A stretch of DNA of 44,432 nt from a virus: IMG/VR virus record IMGVR_UViG_3300025641_000656, positions 1 through 44,432 of that record. One strand, given 5' to 3'. Position numbers and translations under genes: made by a program. The notes under the pieces were generated by a model that saw only the letters and a list, made by a program, of their open reading frames with translations, searched no databases and was not told the DNA's origin. This document shows, piece after piece, positions 17,461-26,799 of the stretch (positions are counted from its first letter, which is position 1; every line of letters starts with the position of its first letter).

Positions 17461-20400
17461 ATGCTATCTACCGCAATAGGAATTCAGTTTGATGTAAACG
17501 ATCTCAAGGCTAATTACGAGGTCATTGGCTCGTCCGACAATTACTCATTTCAATACAACCTAGGGAAAGGGAGTAAGCTTGTAGATTTTGAAGGAGAAAC
17601 CGCGCAGAAGACCATATCGCTGAATGGTAATTACGGTACATTTTCAATCAGAATATTTGCAGTAAGCGAGGTAGGCATTCGTTCTGAATTTATTGAGGAA
17701 AAAATATCGATTAGCCCACCGTTATTTGATGATACTTTTACCTTTTCTGAAATCAAAGTTTCAAATCTTCCAGAAGATTCAAACATAGGAAGCACTATCG
17801 AAATAGAACCTTCTGAGAGCGGTAATTTATTAGCAGTTAATTCTGAGTATATTAATAGAAATGTCGAAATAGAATGGAGACTATCTCCCCCTCCAGGCCA
17901 CGCGAAGGAAGGAAGGTCGTTGGGCAACGAACTGCTCAGCGATAAGCTTTTAAGAGACTTTTCTCTGCAAATAAGAAACACAGAAAATGGCGATGTAATC
18001 TCTGATACACAATTGAATAGCTCGGTAGCTCTTCAGTCAACTCTCAATACCGCATCGGTATCTGATATGATGGACGCTTATACGGGTTTTTCTTTTATAG
18101 TGTCAAATGACACAATAACAGAATTAAATCTAGACAGAACTCTTGCGCTAGAGGTTGTCTCTAACGACGCGTTTGGTCGCCAAGCAACTGGAGTGTTAAC
18201 TGGAATAAATTATTTACCTACAGTTGACTCATTAAGCTATAATTTAAGGGGGGCAAAAATGTCTTTTAGTTGGTCCTCTCAAGATACCGATTTTTATGCA
18301 GCTCAAATCTCATCTCTCGCTATTCCTGGCGACGAAGAAATATACGATCCTTATAACCTTCAACAAAGCATAGATCATTACGAAAGCCTGAGCAGGGCCC
18401 CTATTTGGGAAAAGCACAATAATTATAGAGTCGGAGATAAAGTCGTTCACAATTCAGTTGTATTTGAATGTATACAAAATTACATATATTCCAGCTTTCC
18501 AGATGTAAATACAAGCGACACTAGCTACTGGACAAATATAGGGCCAGTAATAGATCATTCTTTTACTCAAGAAAATATAACAGAAAATAATAAAGAATTT
18601 AATCAAACATGGGGGTATAATTATTATTATTCTTTTGTGCCTATTGATGGTTATGGTACAGGAGTAAGAACCAATCTAACTGAAACAGGTTTACATCCAG
18701 GAGGTGCGCTGAATCCTTTTAAGTCTGATGTAAAAATAGATAATTTAAATTTTATAGAAAGAGATGATGATTTAATTTTTCGTTGGAATGTAACTGATCA
18801 GGATAATAATTTAGTAGATTTAAATCAATATAAATTTTTAGTTGGGTCTACTGATAAACCTTCTATTCTTGGAATAAGTGGATCTTTATATGATAGTGAT
18901 ACAAATTTATTTCTAACTGGAATAACTGAAGGTTTAAATTCTAGAACTTCTGTTACTGAAAATGGAGTTGAAAGTATATCCGAAGATCTTCCTGGCACAA
19001 AAGTTTTTGAAACTTATGAATATACAAGAGAAATAAATAATTCAATTTATAAAGTAGGAGGTTTTCCTGCGCATCAAGATTTTTCTTATTCTGGTCAGTA
19101 TAATAATGGTGACCATGTAATATTTGAAAACTCATTATACAGAGCTACAAGCGAAACGGCTTTAAGCTCCGATAAGTTGATGACCCCTCTTGTCTCGCCT
19201 TGGAGTCCTGGCATAAATTATTTATTCAGAACCGGCCTTCATCACTCTGATAGTTTCTCTTATGCTAGCGGAGTTTACTCTGTGTTTGGAACAGTTAATA
19301 ACGAAATTATTGGGCCTGATGCAAGCGATGTTATCGGACTATATAATGAGCTTGAAAGCTATTCTATTGGCGATTTAATTATATCTCCAAACGGTAATAC
19401 GGAAATCTATAAGGGGGGAAAGTTTTTCGATGTTGGCGATAGCGTTTTATACGAGGGGTCTTTATACACATGTATTATTCAGCAGGAAAGCTCTGATTAC
19501 ATATCTCCAGGCACAGGAATAAATCATTGGAAAACCGCTTCAGCTTTTTCAAACGTTTCTGCAGACATTTATAAAGCTATAGCTGCAGTACCACAATCTT
19601 CAGAGATACTTCCCTCGACAGGGTATACCCATTGGCAAGTTCAAAACCCAGAGACATCTAATAAATATTATTTACTCGCTGAAAATTATGATTTTCCGAT
19701 TCGTAATTGGTCTCAGCTTGATGATTTTTCTAGCGCAGATTTTGTTGTATATGCTAATGATATATGGAGCGGGGTCGATTCGAGCGGCCCAAACACCCCT
19801 GCAGGATCAAGGGTTCCAAACTTAAGTAATAATAGTTATTGGGCTAATACCGATAACCAATCGAGCGACTTCTCTACGAGTCACCAAGTTGGAGATAAGG
19901 TATTCTCTAACGGAGCTATATATAAATGTTTAGCTAACAATCCGACAGGAGCGCCTCTTGAAGCTGTAGTTGACAGCGCTTCACAAATAAACTCTTCATA
20001 CCAAGCCTCTCAGTGGATTCCTTATTGGGAGTTAAACACGGGCTTTGACGATAGAATTTTTAAACACGAAGGGATTCCAGAAAGCGGAAAAAGAAGCGTC
20101 GGCCTTGAGTTGGCGATTTTAAGCCCTTTGGGTCAAATTTTAAATTCAAGAAAGATCGTTGGTAATAACCCAGAGCCTAGTATATTACCTCAAGGCTTTC
20201 AAGTCGACTCCTTGAGCAATGTCACCCAAGTTCATTTTAATTTTAATTATGCTTATGGCTCAAGAGAACAAACAACAAAGATTCAACTCTACAGATCTAG
20301 TGATCCGGTTTTTTCAATACTAGATTCGAATGGTTTTCCTGGTTCTGGGGCAGGGTCTTTTGTTTCAGAAATATTGGGGCCTGGGGACTCCACTTTTGGG

Positions 20401-23400
20401 GAAAATATAACATCAATTACAGATTCGCCTCCGATACCAAATATTCCGGGTTTGGGACATCAAATAACCGGTTATTATTACAAGCTTCTTCCTTTTGACT
20501 CTTTTGGTAGTGGCGACTTATTTAACGTAACAGATAATCAAGGAAGTCTTGAGCGGGTTTTGGTTTATCCTCATGGGTACAATAACCAGAACGAAAATGG
20601 ATACATGGGGCCAGTTTTCTCAACAACAGAAGATGCGATCCCTGGCCCTGTTAAAGATTTTAAGGGAGATACGGCTTTTAGGAATTATTTCTTGAATTGG
20701 AAAATGCCTGATGCAGAATTTAATTCTGCAAATAACATAATAAACACTTCTCCAAACGATATAAGCCATTACGAAGTTTGGGAGTCGGAAGATAACTACC
20801 TTTATTTCGGAACTGAGGATACGACTCTCGACGAAACAAGAAATTTATCCGGATACAGAAGAATAACTGGAGACCTAACCAGTATCGGTCCAATACCCTC
20901 AGAGATTAATGACCCAGCTTCGGGAATAACCAACGCAACAAACGTTTTAAATATTTCAGCAATATCTCCAAGCGTGCAAGTAACGCATCAAGGAGAGCCT
21001 AATGATAAAAGATATTTTTGGGTTAGATCTGTGGATCACGCGGGTAATAAAGGTCCGTTTACTGGCGACGCTAACCTAGGATCCTCTAATGATATCATAG
21101 GTTTGGACTTGACCTTGGGGCAGGCTAGAACCACAGATGTTTCGGATTTTGAGCAAAACATAACCCAAACATTTCCAAACACTCTAGCTTTAGTTCCAAA
21201 CAACCCTTTTACAGCTAATCAGCCATACGGAGGGGAAGTTTCGTGGGACCGACATTTTGTATATAATGACGGAGTTGGTTATGTTATTGGGGGTAGCGAC
21301 ACTCACGATCTGAAAACTAGTCAGGGATTAAGTACAGCTAAATATATTTATTGGAAGAGCGGTGATATGTCCGCCTTAACGGCAGAACAGTACTCGATGT
21401 TGGGGCTTGCTGCTCCTGGAGATAAGGTTGTCCGATTGATTGATGCGGAGATAGATGGGGCACAAAATATAACCAGTAATCAATTTTCTATCAAAGAAAC
21501 GGATTATGATTTAGGAACAAACAACCAATACAATAATCATTATATACGCTTTAAGAATGGGCTGCTAGACACTCAAGAAAGAAAAATATCTAATTATCAA
21601 AGATTTTCTAATTACGCAACAATAACCCTAGACAGATCATTTTCTCAACCCCCTTTAAATGGAGATGGTATAGAAATTCTGGAAGAGGTTGCAGTAAGTT
21701 CTGCCATCACGAATCCTCTTCGCAGTATTCAATTCTCTGGGCAGTATAGGGTTTCTGATTACCACCCAGCTGGAGAAGGAGAAACAAGCGACCCGTCTGC
21801 TTACGCAGGGCCAGACATGGATTCGGAAAAACCAAGCCTGCTTGATGATAATGATTTTATTATTGCAAGAAACGCGGGGGGCATACCAACCCCAATGTGG
21901 CACGCTTTTGCGAACGCAACAATAGGTACCGCTCATATAGAAGAAGCCGCAATAACTAATGCAAAAATACATAATTTAACGGCTGATAAAATAAGATCTT
22001 CTGTAATACAATCTCAAGATATTCAGGTGGGTGGAGACGCTAACAGCGGACAAATCAGAAGCGCTGGTTTTGGATTGTTAAATAATTCCGGTACTCGGGG
22101 GTATGATTGTGTGGACGCTCCTGGAGCGGGTTTCGCGATCAGTGGAAACGGTTCTTTTATTTTTAAAACAGAAAGGGGTAAGTTGTTTTTTGAAGAGGAC
22201 GAATTAACTATTCACGGAAATATAAGACAAAAGGACGGCTCCGAGTTGACCGTAATGTCAATGAATGCAGAACCCTCGGTTTTTAATTACGAAGAGACTG
22301 CAGATGGCATTTTTAAACCCGAGCTAAATCAAACTTCAAACATTACTGTAAGATTTAATAATAGCGATATTACCGAAAACGATGTTAGATTCAAAATGGA
22401 ACTTCCTGATGGAACTAATGTTTTTAATTATACTGACTATTCAAATGGTTATAATACTCATGGCTTTGAGTATCAGCCAAACAATACTTATTTTAATTCA
22501 GACACTCAAGTTGCAACTGCTACGTTTAAAGTTGGAAATAAAGAAACCAACACCGCAGGTTTTGATAAAATCATTCACGGAAATGATGATATTATTGACT
22601 TTCAATCTGTTATTATATACGCTTCTGGTATAGGCACAAGCACCGAACATTCAACAACAGTAAGTGTGCTTGCCAATGGAGCTCCTGGACCAACAGGAAA
22701 AACACCTGTTTATAGAGGCGTGTGGGATTCCACAAAGAATTACATCGGCATGGAGGATGGAATTCAAGGGTCCGACACGGCAGAGGAATTGAGAGGAGAT
22801 CTAGTCTATTACGATAATCCCTCATCTCCAGCAGGAGGAAATGGGCATCATTATATAGCTATGAAAAATAGCGGTCCGTCGAGCTTGGTTGTAGCTCCAG
22901 GAACGCATGCTCAAACAGACGATTATTGGAAGAAATTCGGAGCCGAATTTCAAAGCGTGGCAACTAATTTACTGCTTGCGGACAATGCGGTCATAACTCA
23001 TAGCTTGACTATGGGAAGTAGCGACGATGATAATCCAGCAACCAATGGAGCGGGAGGATTAATTCAGAGTTCAGATTTTGTTGGAGGTTTCGATGCAGAT
23101 GGATCTCTCTCTGCAAGCGAAGATTATTCCATCGCAGGTTTTAAACTTCATAAATCAGCAACCCCCCCTAATGATGTATATTTTGATGTGGGCGGTCCAG
23201 GGGTCAATTACCACTCAACAAGTAATCCAGATGATTATAGTTATATAAGGTACGGGTCCGCTTCTAAAAAAATAGAAATTCAGGGATCTTTCGTTAACAA
23301 TTCTAGTCGGGAAAGCGTATCGTTCGCCGCAACTACCTCCACCGATTCTCAAGCAACGTTTATAGGAGGGGGCTACGAAAACGAAATTCACAAGACAGCT

Positions 23401-24210
23401 TCAAACCTAAATAGTTTGGGTTCATCAATAGTTGGAGGAGGCCTTAATAATATCACTGGAAGATTTTCTTTCGTAGGCAACGGTTACAACAATAACGTTG
23501 GGGATAATTTTTCAGCAATAGTAGCCGGTTACGATAATTCCATGCCTGATATAGATATAGATAATAACGGGGCGAACATTATTGGGGCTGGATCTAAAAA
23601 CAAAATTGACGGGGGCTCTCAGCAAGGGGTCTTTGCCGGAAGGAATAATAAAATTATCTATAATCCCCCTGTACGGGATTTCGGCACTTACATCAATAGT
23701 GTTTGGTCGAGTCAGCAAAGAAGGGTTGTTATTGGTTCTGATTTTTATATTTTAAATACAAACCATCTCGGAGGAGGATCTTTAAATCCTGAAATTACCG
23801 CCAGTACACCCGTGGGCCTTTCCACCGCTTGGAGCGAAGGTTATTATGTGGATAATGTTTGGTTTTGCGATAGACTCGCAGCTCCTACTCAAATGTTTAT
23901 GGGGAATAATGCTCATAGCAATCATTGGGTTTATGCTGAAGATTTTTTAAATATCAGCGGGAAAGATTATTGGTTACTTTATTTTCCTGATTTTGGATCT
24001 AAACCAGTTACCTTTTGGGGCTTTATAGCTCCCTTGGCCGCCCATGCTCTAGGCGGATGGGCTTATTTTGATCCCATAAGAAGTCCGACAAGTGAAGGTT
24101 TCTGGCTTTGGTTTTCAGGCGTTTCTAGCTGGGTTTTTATATACAACACCTCTGCAGACGCTGGATTTTATTACATAAGCACCACCCAAACAACAGGTTA
24201 TATCCCTTAA
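17461..24210 (+). CDS. Giant tail fibre / J C-terminal extension
   Basis: This 2249-residue modular adhesin continues gpJ. Residues 1-100 look like an FN3 domain remnant, and another FN3-like unit lies around 1060-1200 (ISHYEVWES to YFWVRSVDHAGN). Six Tyr/Trp elements of the type Y-x2-GD-x-V-x-Y-x-G-x2-Y...P...W occur at about 315-358, 541-580, 650-700, 741-800, 801-860 and 1751-1825; they resemble carbohydrate-binding module 5/12 repeats. About 1481-1505 has the AITNAKIHNLTADKI motif frequent in J/fibre C-termini. About 1961-2070 are YadA-head-like SIVGGGLNNIT repeats. Residues 2121-2245 are a W-rich module. No Shine-Dalgarno precedes the ATG. It is in frame with J across TAA GAA. About 18550-19130 is very AT-rich (19% GC by hand at 18721-18840) against 50% at 19141-19200. 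Confidence 0.9.
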   Translation: MLSTAIGIQFDVNDLKANYEVIGSSDNYSFQYNLGKGSKLVDFEGETAQKTISLNGNYGTFSIRIFAVSEVGIRSEFIEEKISISPPLFDDTFTFSEIKVSNLPEDSNIGSTIEIEPSESGNLLAVNSEYINRNVEIEWRLSPPPGHAKEGRSLGNELLSDKLLRDFSLQIRNTENGDVISDTQLNSSVALQSTLNTASVSDMMDAYTGFSFIVSNDTITELNLDRTLALEVVSNDAFGRQATGVLTGINYLPTVDSLSYNLRGAKMSFSWSSQDTDFYAAQISSLAIPGDEEIYDPYNLQQSIDHYESLSRAPIWEKHNNYRVGDKVVHNSVVFECIQNYIYSSFPDVNTSDTSYWTNIGPVIDHSFTQENITENNKEFNQTWGYNYYYSFVPIDGYGTGVRTNLTETGLHPGGALNPFKSDVKIDNLNFIERDDDLIFRWNVTDQDNNLVDLNQYKFLVGSTDKPSILGISGSLYDSDTNLFLTGITEGLNSRTSVTENGVESISEDLPGTKVFETYEYTREINNSIYKVGGFPAHQDFSYSGQYNNGDHVIFENSLYRATSETALSSDKLMTPLVSPWSPGINYLFRTGLHHSDSFSYASGVYSVFGTVNNEIIGPDASDVIGLYNELESYSIGDLIISPNGNTEIYKGGKFFDVGDSVLYEGSLYTCIIQQESSDYISPGTGINHWKTASAFSNVSADIYKAIAAVPQSSEILPSTGYTHWQVQNPETSNKYYLLAENYDFPIRNWSQLDDFSSADFVVYANDIWSGVDSSGPNTPAGSRVPNLSNNSYWANTDNQSSDFSTSHQVGDKVFSNGAIYKCLANNPTGAPLEAVVDSASQINSSYQASQWIPYWELNTGFDDRIFKHEGIPESGKRSVGLELAILSPLGQILNSRKIVGNNPEPSILPQGFQVDSLSNVTQVHFNFNYAYGSREQTTKIQLYRSSDPVFSILDSNGFPGSGAGSFVSEILGPGDSTFGENITSITDSPPIPNIPGLGHQITGYYYKLLPFDSFGSGDLFNVTDNQGSLERVLVYPHGYNNQNENGYMGPVFSTTEDAIPGPVKDFKGDTAFRNYFLNWKMPDAEFNSANNIINTSPNDISHYEVWESEDNYLYFGTEDTTLDETRNLSGYRRITGDLTSIGPIPSEINDPASGITNATNVLNISAISPSVQVTHQGEPNDKRYFWVRSVDHAGNKGPFTGDANLGSSNDIIGLDLTLGQARTTDVSDFEQNITQTFPNTLALVPNNPFTANQPYGGEVSWDRHFVYNDGVGYVIGGSDTHDLKTSQGLSTAKYIYWKSGDMSALTAEQYSMLGLAAPGDKVVRLIDAEIDGAQNITSNQFSIKETDYDLGTNNQYNNHYIRFKNGLLDTQERKISNYQRFSNYATITLDRSFSQPPLNGDGIEILEEVAVSSAITNPLRSIQFSGQYRVSDYHPAGEGETSDPSAYAGPDMDSEKPSLLDDNDFIIARNAGGIPTPMWHAFANATIGTAHIEEAAITNAKIHNLTADKIRSSVIQSQDIQVGGDANSGQIRSAGFGLLNNSGTRGYDCVDAPGAGFAISGNGSFIFKTERGKLFFEEDELTIHGNIRQKDGSELTVMSMNAEPSVFNYEETADGIFKPELNQTSNITVRFNNSDITENDVRFKMELPDGTNVFNYTDYSNGYNTHGFEYQPNNTYFNSDTQVATATFKVGNKETNTAGFDKIIHGNDDIIDFQSVIIYASGIGTSTEHSTTVSVLANGAPGPTGKTPVYRGVWDSTKNYIGMEDGIQGSDTAEELRGDLVYYDNPSSPAGGNGHHYIAMKNSGPSSLVVAPGTHAQTDDYWKKFGAEFQSVATNLLLADNAVITHSLTMGSSDDDNPATNGAGGLIQSSDFVGGFDADGSLSASEDYSIAGFKLHKSATPPNDVYFDVGGPGVNYHSTSNPDDYSYIRYGSASKKIEIQGSFVNNSSRESVSFAATTSTDSQATFIGGGYENEIHKTASNLNSLGSSIVGGGLNNITGRFSFVGNGYNNNVGDNFSAIVAGYDNSMPDIDIDNNGANIIGAGSKNKIDGGSQQGVFAGRNNKIIYNPPVRDFGTYINSVWSSQQRRVVIGSDFYILNTNHLGGGSLNPEITASTPVGLSTAWSEGYYVDNVWFCDRLAAPTQMFMGNNAHSNHWVYAEDFLNISGKDYWLLYFPDFGSKPVTFWGFIAPLAAHALGGWAYFDPIRSPTSEGFWLWFSGVSSWVFIYNTSADAGFYYISTTQTTGYIP
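23821..24195 (+). other. Tryptophan-rich module at the end of the fibre
   Basis: Residues about 2121-2245 of the fibre are packed with Trp/Phe/Tyr (VWFCDR, HWVYAEDF, YWLLYFPDFG, GGWAYFDP, GFWLWFSGVSSWVF). It follows YadA-head-like repeats and ends at the stop codon; similar head repeats resume in the next gene. The module may have been inserted there. Confidence 0.55.
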
Positions 24211-24214
24211 TATC

Positions 24215-24847
24215 ATGCCAATTCCAAATTCTTCCCCTCCATCAGCTCCTTCATCAAGTGCATCCGCTTCCGTTAATTATGTAGCTTCCCCACAAGACAC
24301 TACTTTGTTTGGTGGCGGATTTGATTCTGCTTGCGCTATATTTTCTGGAGAAAGCAACGAGATAATAAATTCAAGAAGATGTTCGATCTTGGCAGGATCC
24401 AATAACACGATAGATGAAAAATACAACACCCATATAATAGGGGATTTTATTGAAGCTGATGTCGATAGCGCTTTTTATATAGGCTGCCTAAATGGATTAT
24501 TTTCTATTGGTGATGTAGTGGCTTATCATTCATCAGACGAAAATCTAAAGGATAATATAAAAAATATAAAAAACCCTTTGTCCAAAATACTATCCCTTGA
24601 CGCTGTAGAGTTTGACTGGAATAATAAACAGTCCACCCATAAGGGTCACGACATAGGCTTGATCGCGCAACAGGTAGAGCTTATTGCTCCCGAGATCGTC
24701 ACCACAAGAAGTAGCGGGTATAAAGCTATTAAATATGAAAAATTAACCTCTTTGCTTGTTGGCGCAATAAAAGAACAACAAGAGCAGATTAATGTTTTAA
24801 GCGACAGGGTTGAGAGCTTGCTAAAAAAGCTAGACTCTATGAGTTGA
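24215..24847 (+). CDS. Fibre tip protein with S74 intramolecular chaperone
   Basis: This 210-residue protein starts with a Ser/Pro-rich linker and two or three YadA-head-like units (SILAGSNNTI, THIIGD), continuing the repeat type found at the end of the preceding fibre. The C-terminal part from S107 is a peptidase S74 / endosialidase chaperone domain: SDENLKDNI with the expected Ser107-Lys112 dyad, GHDIGLIAQQVELIAPEIV, then YEKLTSLLVGAIKEQQEQI and a coiled-coil end. Such domains trimerise beta-helical fibres and cleave themselves off just before the serine. It starts 4 bases after the fibre stop, in another frame, without a Shine-Dalgarno. Its stop overlaps the convergent gene by 11 bases. 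Confidence 0.88.
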   Translation: MPIPNSSPPSAPSSSASASVNYVASPQDTTLFGGGFDSACAIFSGESNEIINSRRCSILAGSNNTIDEKYNTHIIGDFIEADVDSAFYIGCLNGLFSIGDVVAYHSSDENLKDNIKNIKNPLSKILSLDAVEFDWNNKQSTHKGHDIGLIAQQVELIAPEIVTTRSSGYKAIKYEKLTSLLVGAIKEQQEQINVLSDRVESLLKKLDSMS

Positions 24848-25640
24848 TTACTTTCATTAACACTCTTGACTCTGATGGCGGTATATCAGAGTAACTCAAC
24901 CACTCTTTAACTGAGTCGTTTTTATATTTTCCGCTCTTCCACCAATCCCTAAGTATCACTTTAAACTCTTCAAAATTAGAACAGTTTAATTTGTCGCTCA
25001 CAAGAGACTCTATCATGGAGGATGGAGTTAGCGACCCACTCGAGGAATTAGTTGATCCTGTTTGGCTGGATTTATCTATTTCGTCGTCCCCTACAATATG
25101 AACGTTTAGGAAATTTCTTACGCACCTAACGAAAGCTCTATTGCAGGCTATGGTCTCTAAGAACTTAGTCGCAAAGCTACTAGTGTTATCTAAAGTGGCG
25201 TTAGCCATATCCTGAAAGATCACTGGTTCCCCGAAAGTTTCATAGTTTGGTAGGAATTTCATTCTGCATACCACGGCAACATGATTTAACTCACACCTAA
25301 CTGTTTCATACGCTACATCTGAAAACCCTCTTAATTTAGCTAACTCTTTAATCCCGCTAAGTTTTATTAATAATTGATAATCCTTCAGCCCTATTATAGA
25401 TCTAGGTAGATCTTTTTTTCTTAAACTGAACCAAGATTTATTTGGAAAGAGGTTTTCGTCTTTAATCATAGCTCTCCAATTCACAGAGCCATCCTCCGAG
25501 AATTCGTAATCTACATTATCAAGTAATCCAAATTCATTTCTAAGAAATTTGCCTGGACCGTCTTTGTAGTTTTTGATATAAACTAAATTACTTTGTTCTT
25601 CGTTTTCTGAATTATTTTCTGATGTCTTTGTTTTTACCAT
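24837..25640 (-). CDS. Unknown protein, possibly Rad52-like/recombination-associated
   Basis: This 267-residue protein is the last gene of the leftward operon. I do not recognise it with certainty. The central part (about 85-185) has a beta-rich stretch (YETVRCELNHVAVVCRMKF), then a Thr/Ala segment and a helix of the type ETIACNRAFVRCVRNFLNV. That layout recalls phage annealing-type proteins in which DNA-binding strands are followed by an A-x-NRA-x3-R-x2-R helix. A Ser/Gly linker at about 193-205 separates a C-terminal domain rich in Trp/Lys (WWKSGKYKNDSVKEWL). The upstream gene overlaps it by 29 bases. Function is low confidence, but the gene itself is solid. Confidence 0.75.
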   Translation of the reverse strand: MVKTKTSENNSENEEQSNLVYIKNYKDGPGKFLRNEFGLLDNVDYEFSEDGSVNWRAMIKDENLFPNKSWFSLRKKDLPRSIIGLKDYQLLIKLSGIKELAKLRGFSDVAYETVRCELNHVAVVCRMKFLPNYETFGEPVIFQDMANATLDNTSSFATKFLETIACNRAFVRCVRNFLNVHIVGDDEIDKSSQTGSTNSSSGSLTPSSMIESLVSDKLNCSNFEEFKVILRDWWKSGKYKNDSVKEWLSYSDIPPSESRVLMKVINS

Positions 25641-26799
25641 GATTTTTGTCGTTATAAATTTTTAGAGTATCAATTTCTTCCCAGAATTCAGGGCAGTCTA
25701 TAACTTGGTCATGTTCTCCTTCGAGCTCATTTTTCCAAGCAGCCTTACTGCTGTATATTTGTCCTCCTGATATGATTTTCATTGAATTTTTATAACGACT
25801 ATTATTACATAGTTTTTCAGAATTGTCAAGATCTTTTTTAGTTTTTTCTTTTAATAAAGTAATCGGCCAGTCGAAGAATTTTAATCTTAGTTCATTTATT
25901 ATACTTTCATCTTTGCATAATAGATTGAATCTAACGCCTCCTTTTTCTAGAGATTTAAAATAACTTTCTTTGCTGTCGTGTGATACGAAATAATTTATTC
26001 TGTTTATATTTTTACGTATAACATCTAAGTATCTAACTTTCATTGGTTTGTCGAGAAATATATTACATTTTCTATCGTATGCCCATTTTGCTATATTTTG
26101 CTCGTCAAAACATTCATGACCCCATATGTTAACGGGTTGACCCTTGGCAAAGCTTGCGGGCATTATATGGTTGGGAACTACGGAAATAGCTGGGATGTGG
26201 TATTGAGGCCCTAAATGTAGAGTTTCTATTTCTGAAATGGTATTTTTGATTTTTAACAATTTTAAAATAGACGAAGCTATTTCCTCAGGTTTAATTAAAT
26301 TCACCATCTTCGGCGCTTCACTGTCAGAAAACGACGGCTTTAGCCCGTTCCTGTGGGACTCGATAAGTATCTGGTTTTCTTTGTCTCCCCAATATGGACC
26401 ACAACACTCTTTAAATAGTACGCTATATAGGCACACTATTTTTTTATTAAAGCCAGAGGCTACATGAGTGCTAAATGAATCATTCCCAAAATGCAAAAGC
26501 GAATTCTGTATGATATATGCGGATTGTTTTATATTTGTTCTTCCGTGCAAATGCTCGCAACCCCTGATTGATTTATCTTCTTTTCCGCCTATTTGTATAA
26601 CCTTAATTCCTTCGCTATTTAAATGAGGCAGAATCATTTCCATTACGTCATTATAGTAGTCGTAATTCTTTGCTTGCATTCCACTGCTCGCATGAAGGGT
26701 TATGTATTTGTTTTCGGCTATGGGGTAAAAGCAAGTCTCTATGTGGGGCTTATCTATTTTAACTCCACACGATAAGGCGTATTGTTCGATTAAGTGCAT
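25612..26799 (-). CDS. C-terminal half of a split GT9 glycosyltransferase plus extra domain
   Basis: Residues 1-170 of this 395-residue protein match the donor-binding half of GT9/ADP-heptose:LPS heptosyltransferases (ITLHASSGMQAKNY, IKVIQIGG, then FGNDSFSTHVASGFN and KKIVCLYS). The acceptor half with MPQSIGDI lies at the end of the upstream gene product. The two genes overlap by 10 bases in frames that differ by one base, and reading across gives an uninterrupted GT9 (FNL then MHLIEQYALSCGV). Residues about 195-390 form an additional domain of unknown function with several Trp/Lys-rich strands. It may work as a two-chain enzyme or be the product of a recent frameshift. Confidence 0.85.
   Translation of the reverse strand: MHLIEQYALSCGVKIDKPHIETCFYPIAENKYITLHASSGMQAKNYDYYNDVMEMILPHLNSEGIKVIQIGGKEDKSIRGCEHLHGRTNIKQSAYIIQNSLLHFGNDSFSTHVASGFNKKIVCLYSVLFKECCGPYWGDKENQILIESHRNGLKPSFSDSEAPKMVNLIKPEEIASSILKLLKIKNTISEIETLHLGPQYHIPAISVVPNHIMPASFAKGQPVNIWGHECFDEQNIAKWAYDRKCNIFLDKPMKVRYLDVIRKNINRINYFVSHDSKESYFKSLEKGGVRFNLLCKDESIINELRLKFFDWPITLLKEKTKKDLDNSEKLCNNSRYKNSMKIISGGQIYSSKAAWKNELEGEHDQVIDCPEFWEEIDTLKIYNDKNHGKNKDIRK

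Noticed and set aside
24185-24210. GYIP at the very end of the fibre as a fifth GYIPNF motif
   Set aside because: The stop codon follows at once and the N-F part is missing; probably chance.
12793-24210. Diversity-generating retroelement acting on J or fibre
   Set aside because: No reverse transcriptase and no template/variable repeat pair is seen in the window.
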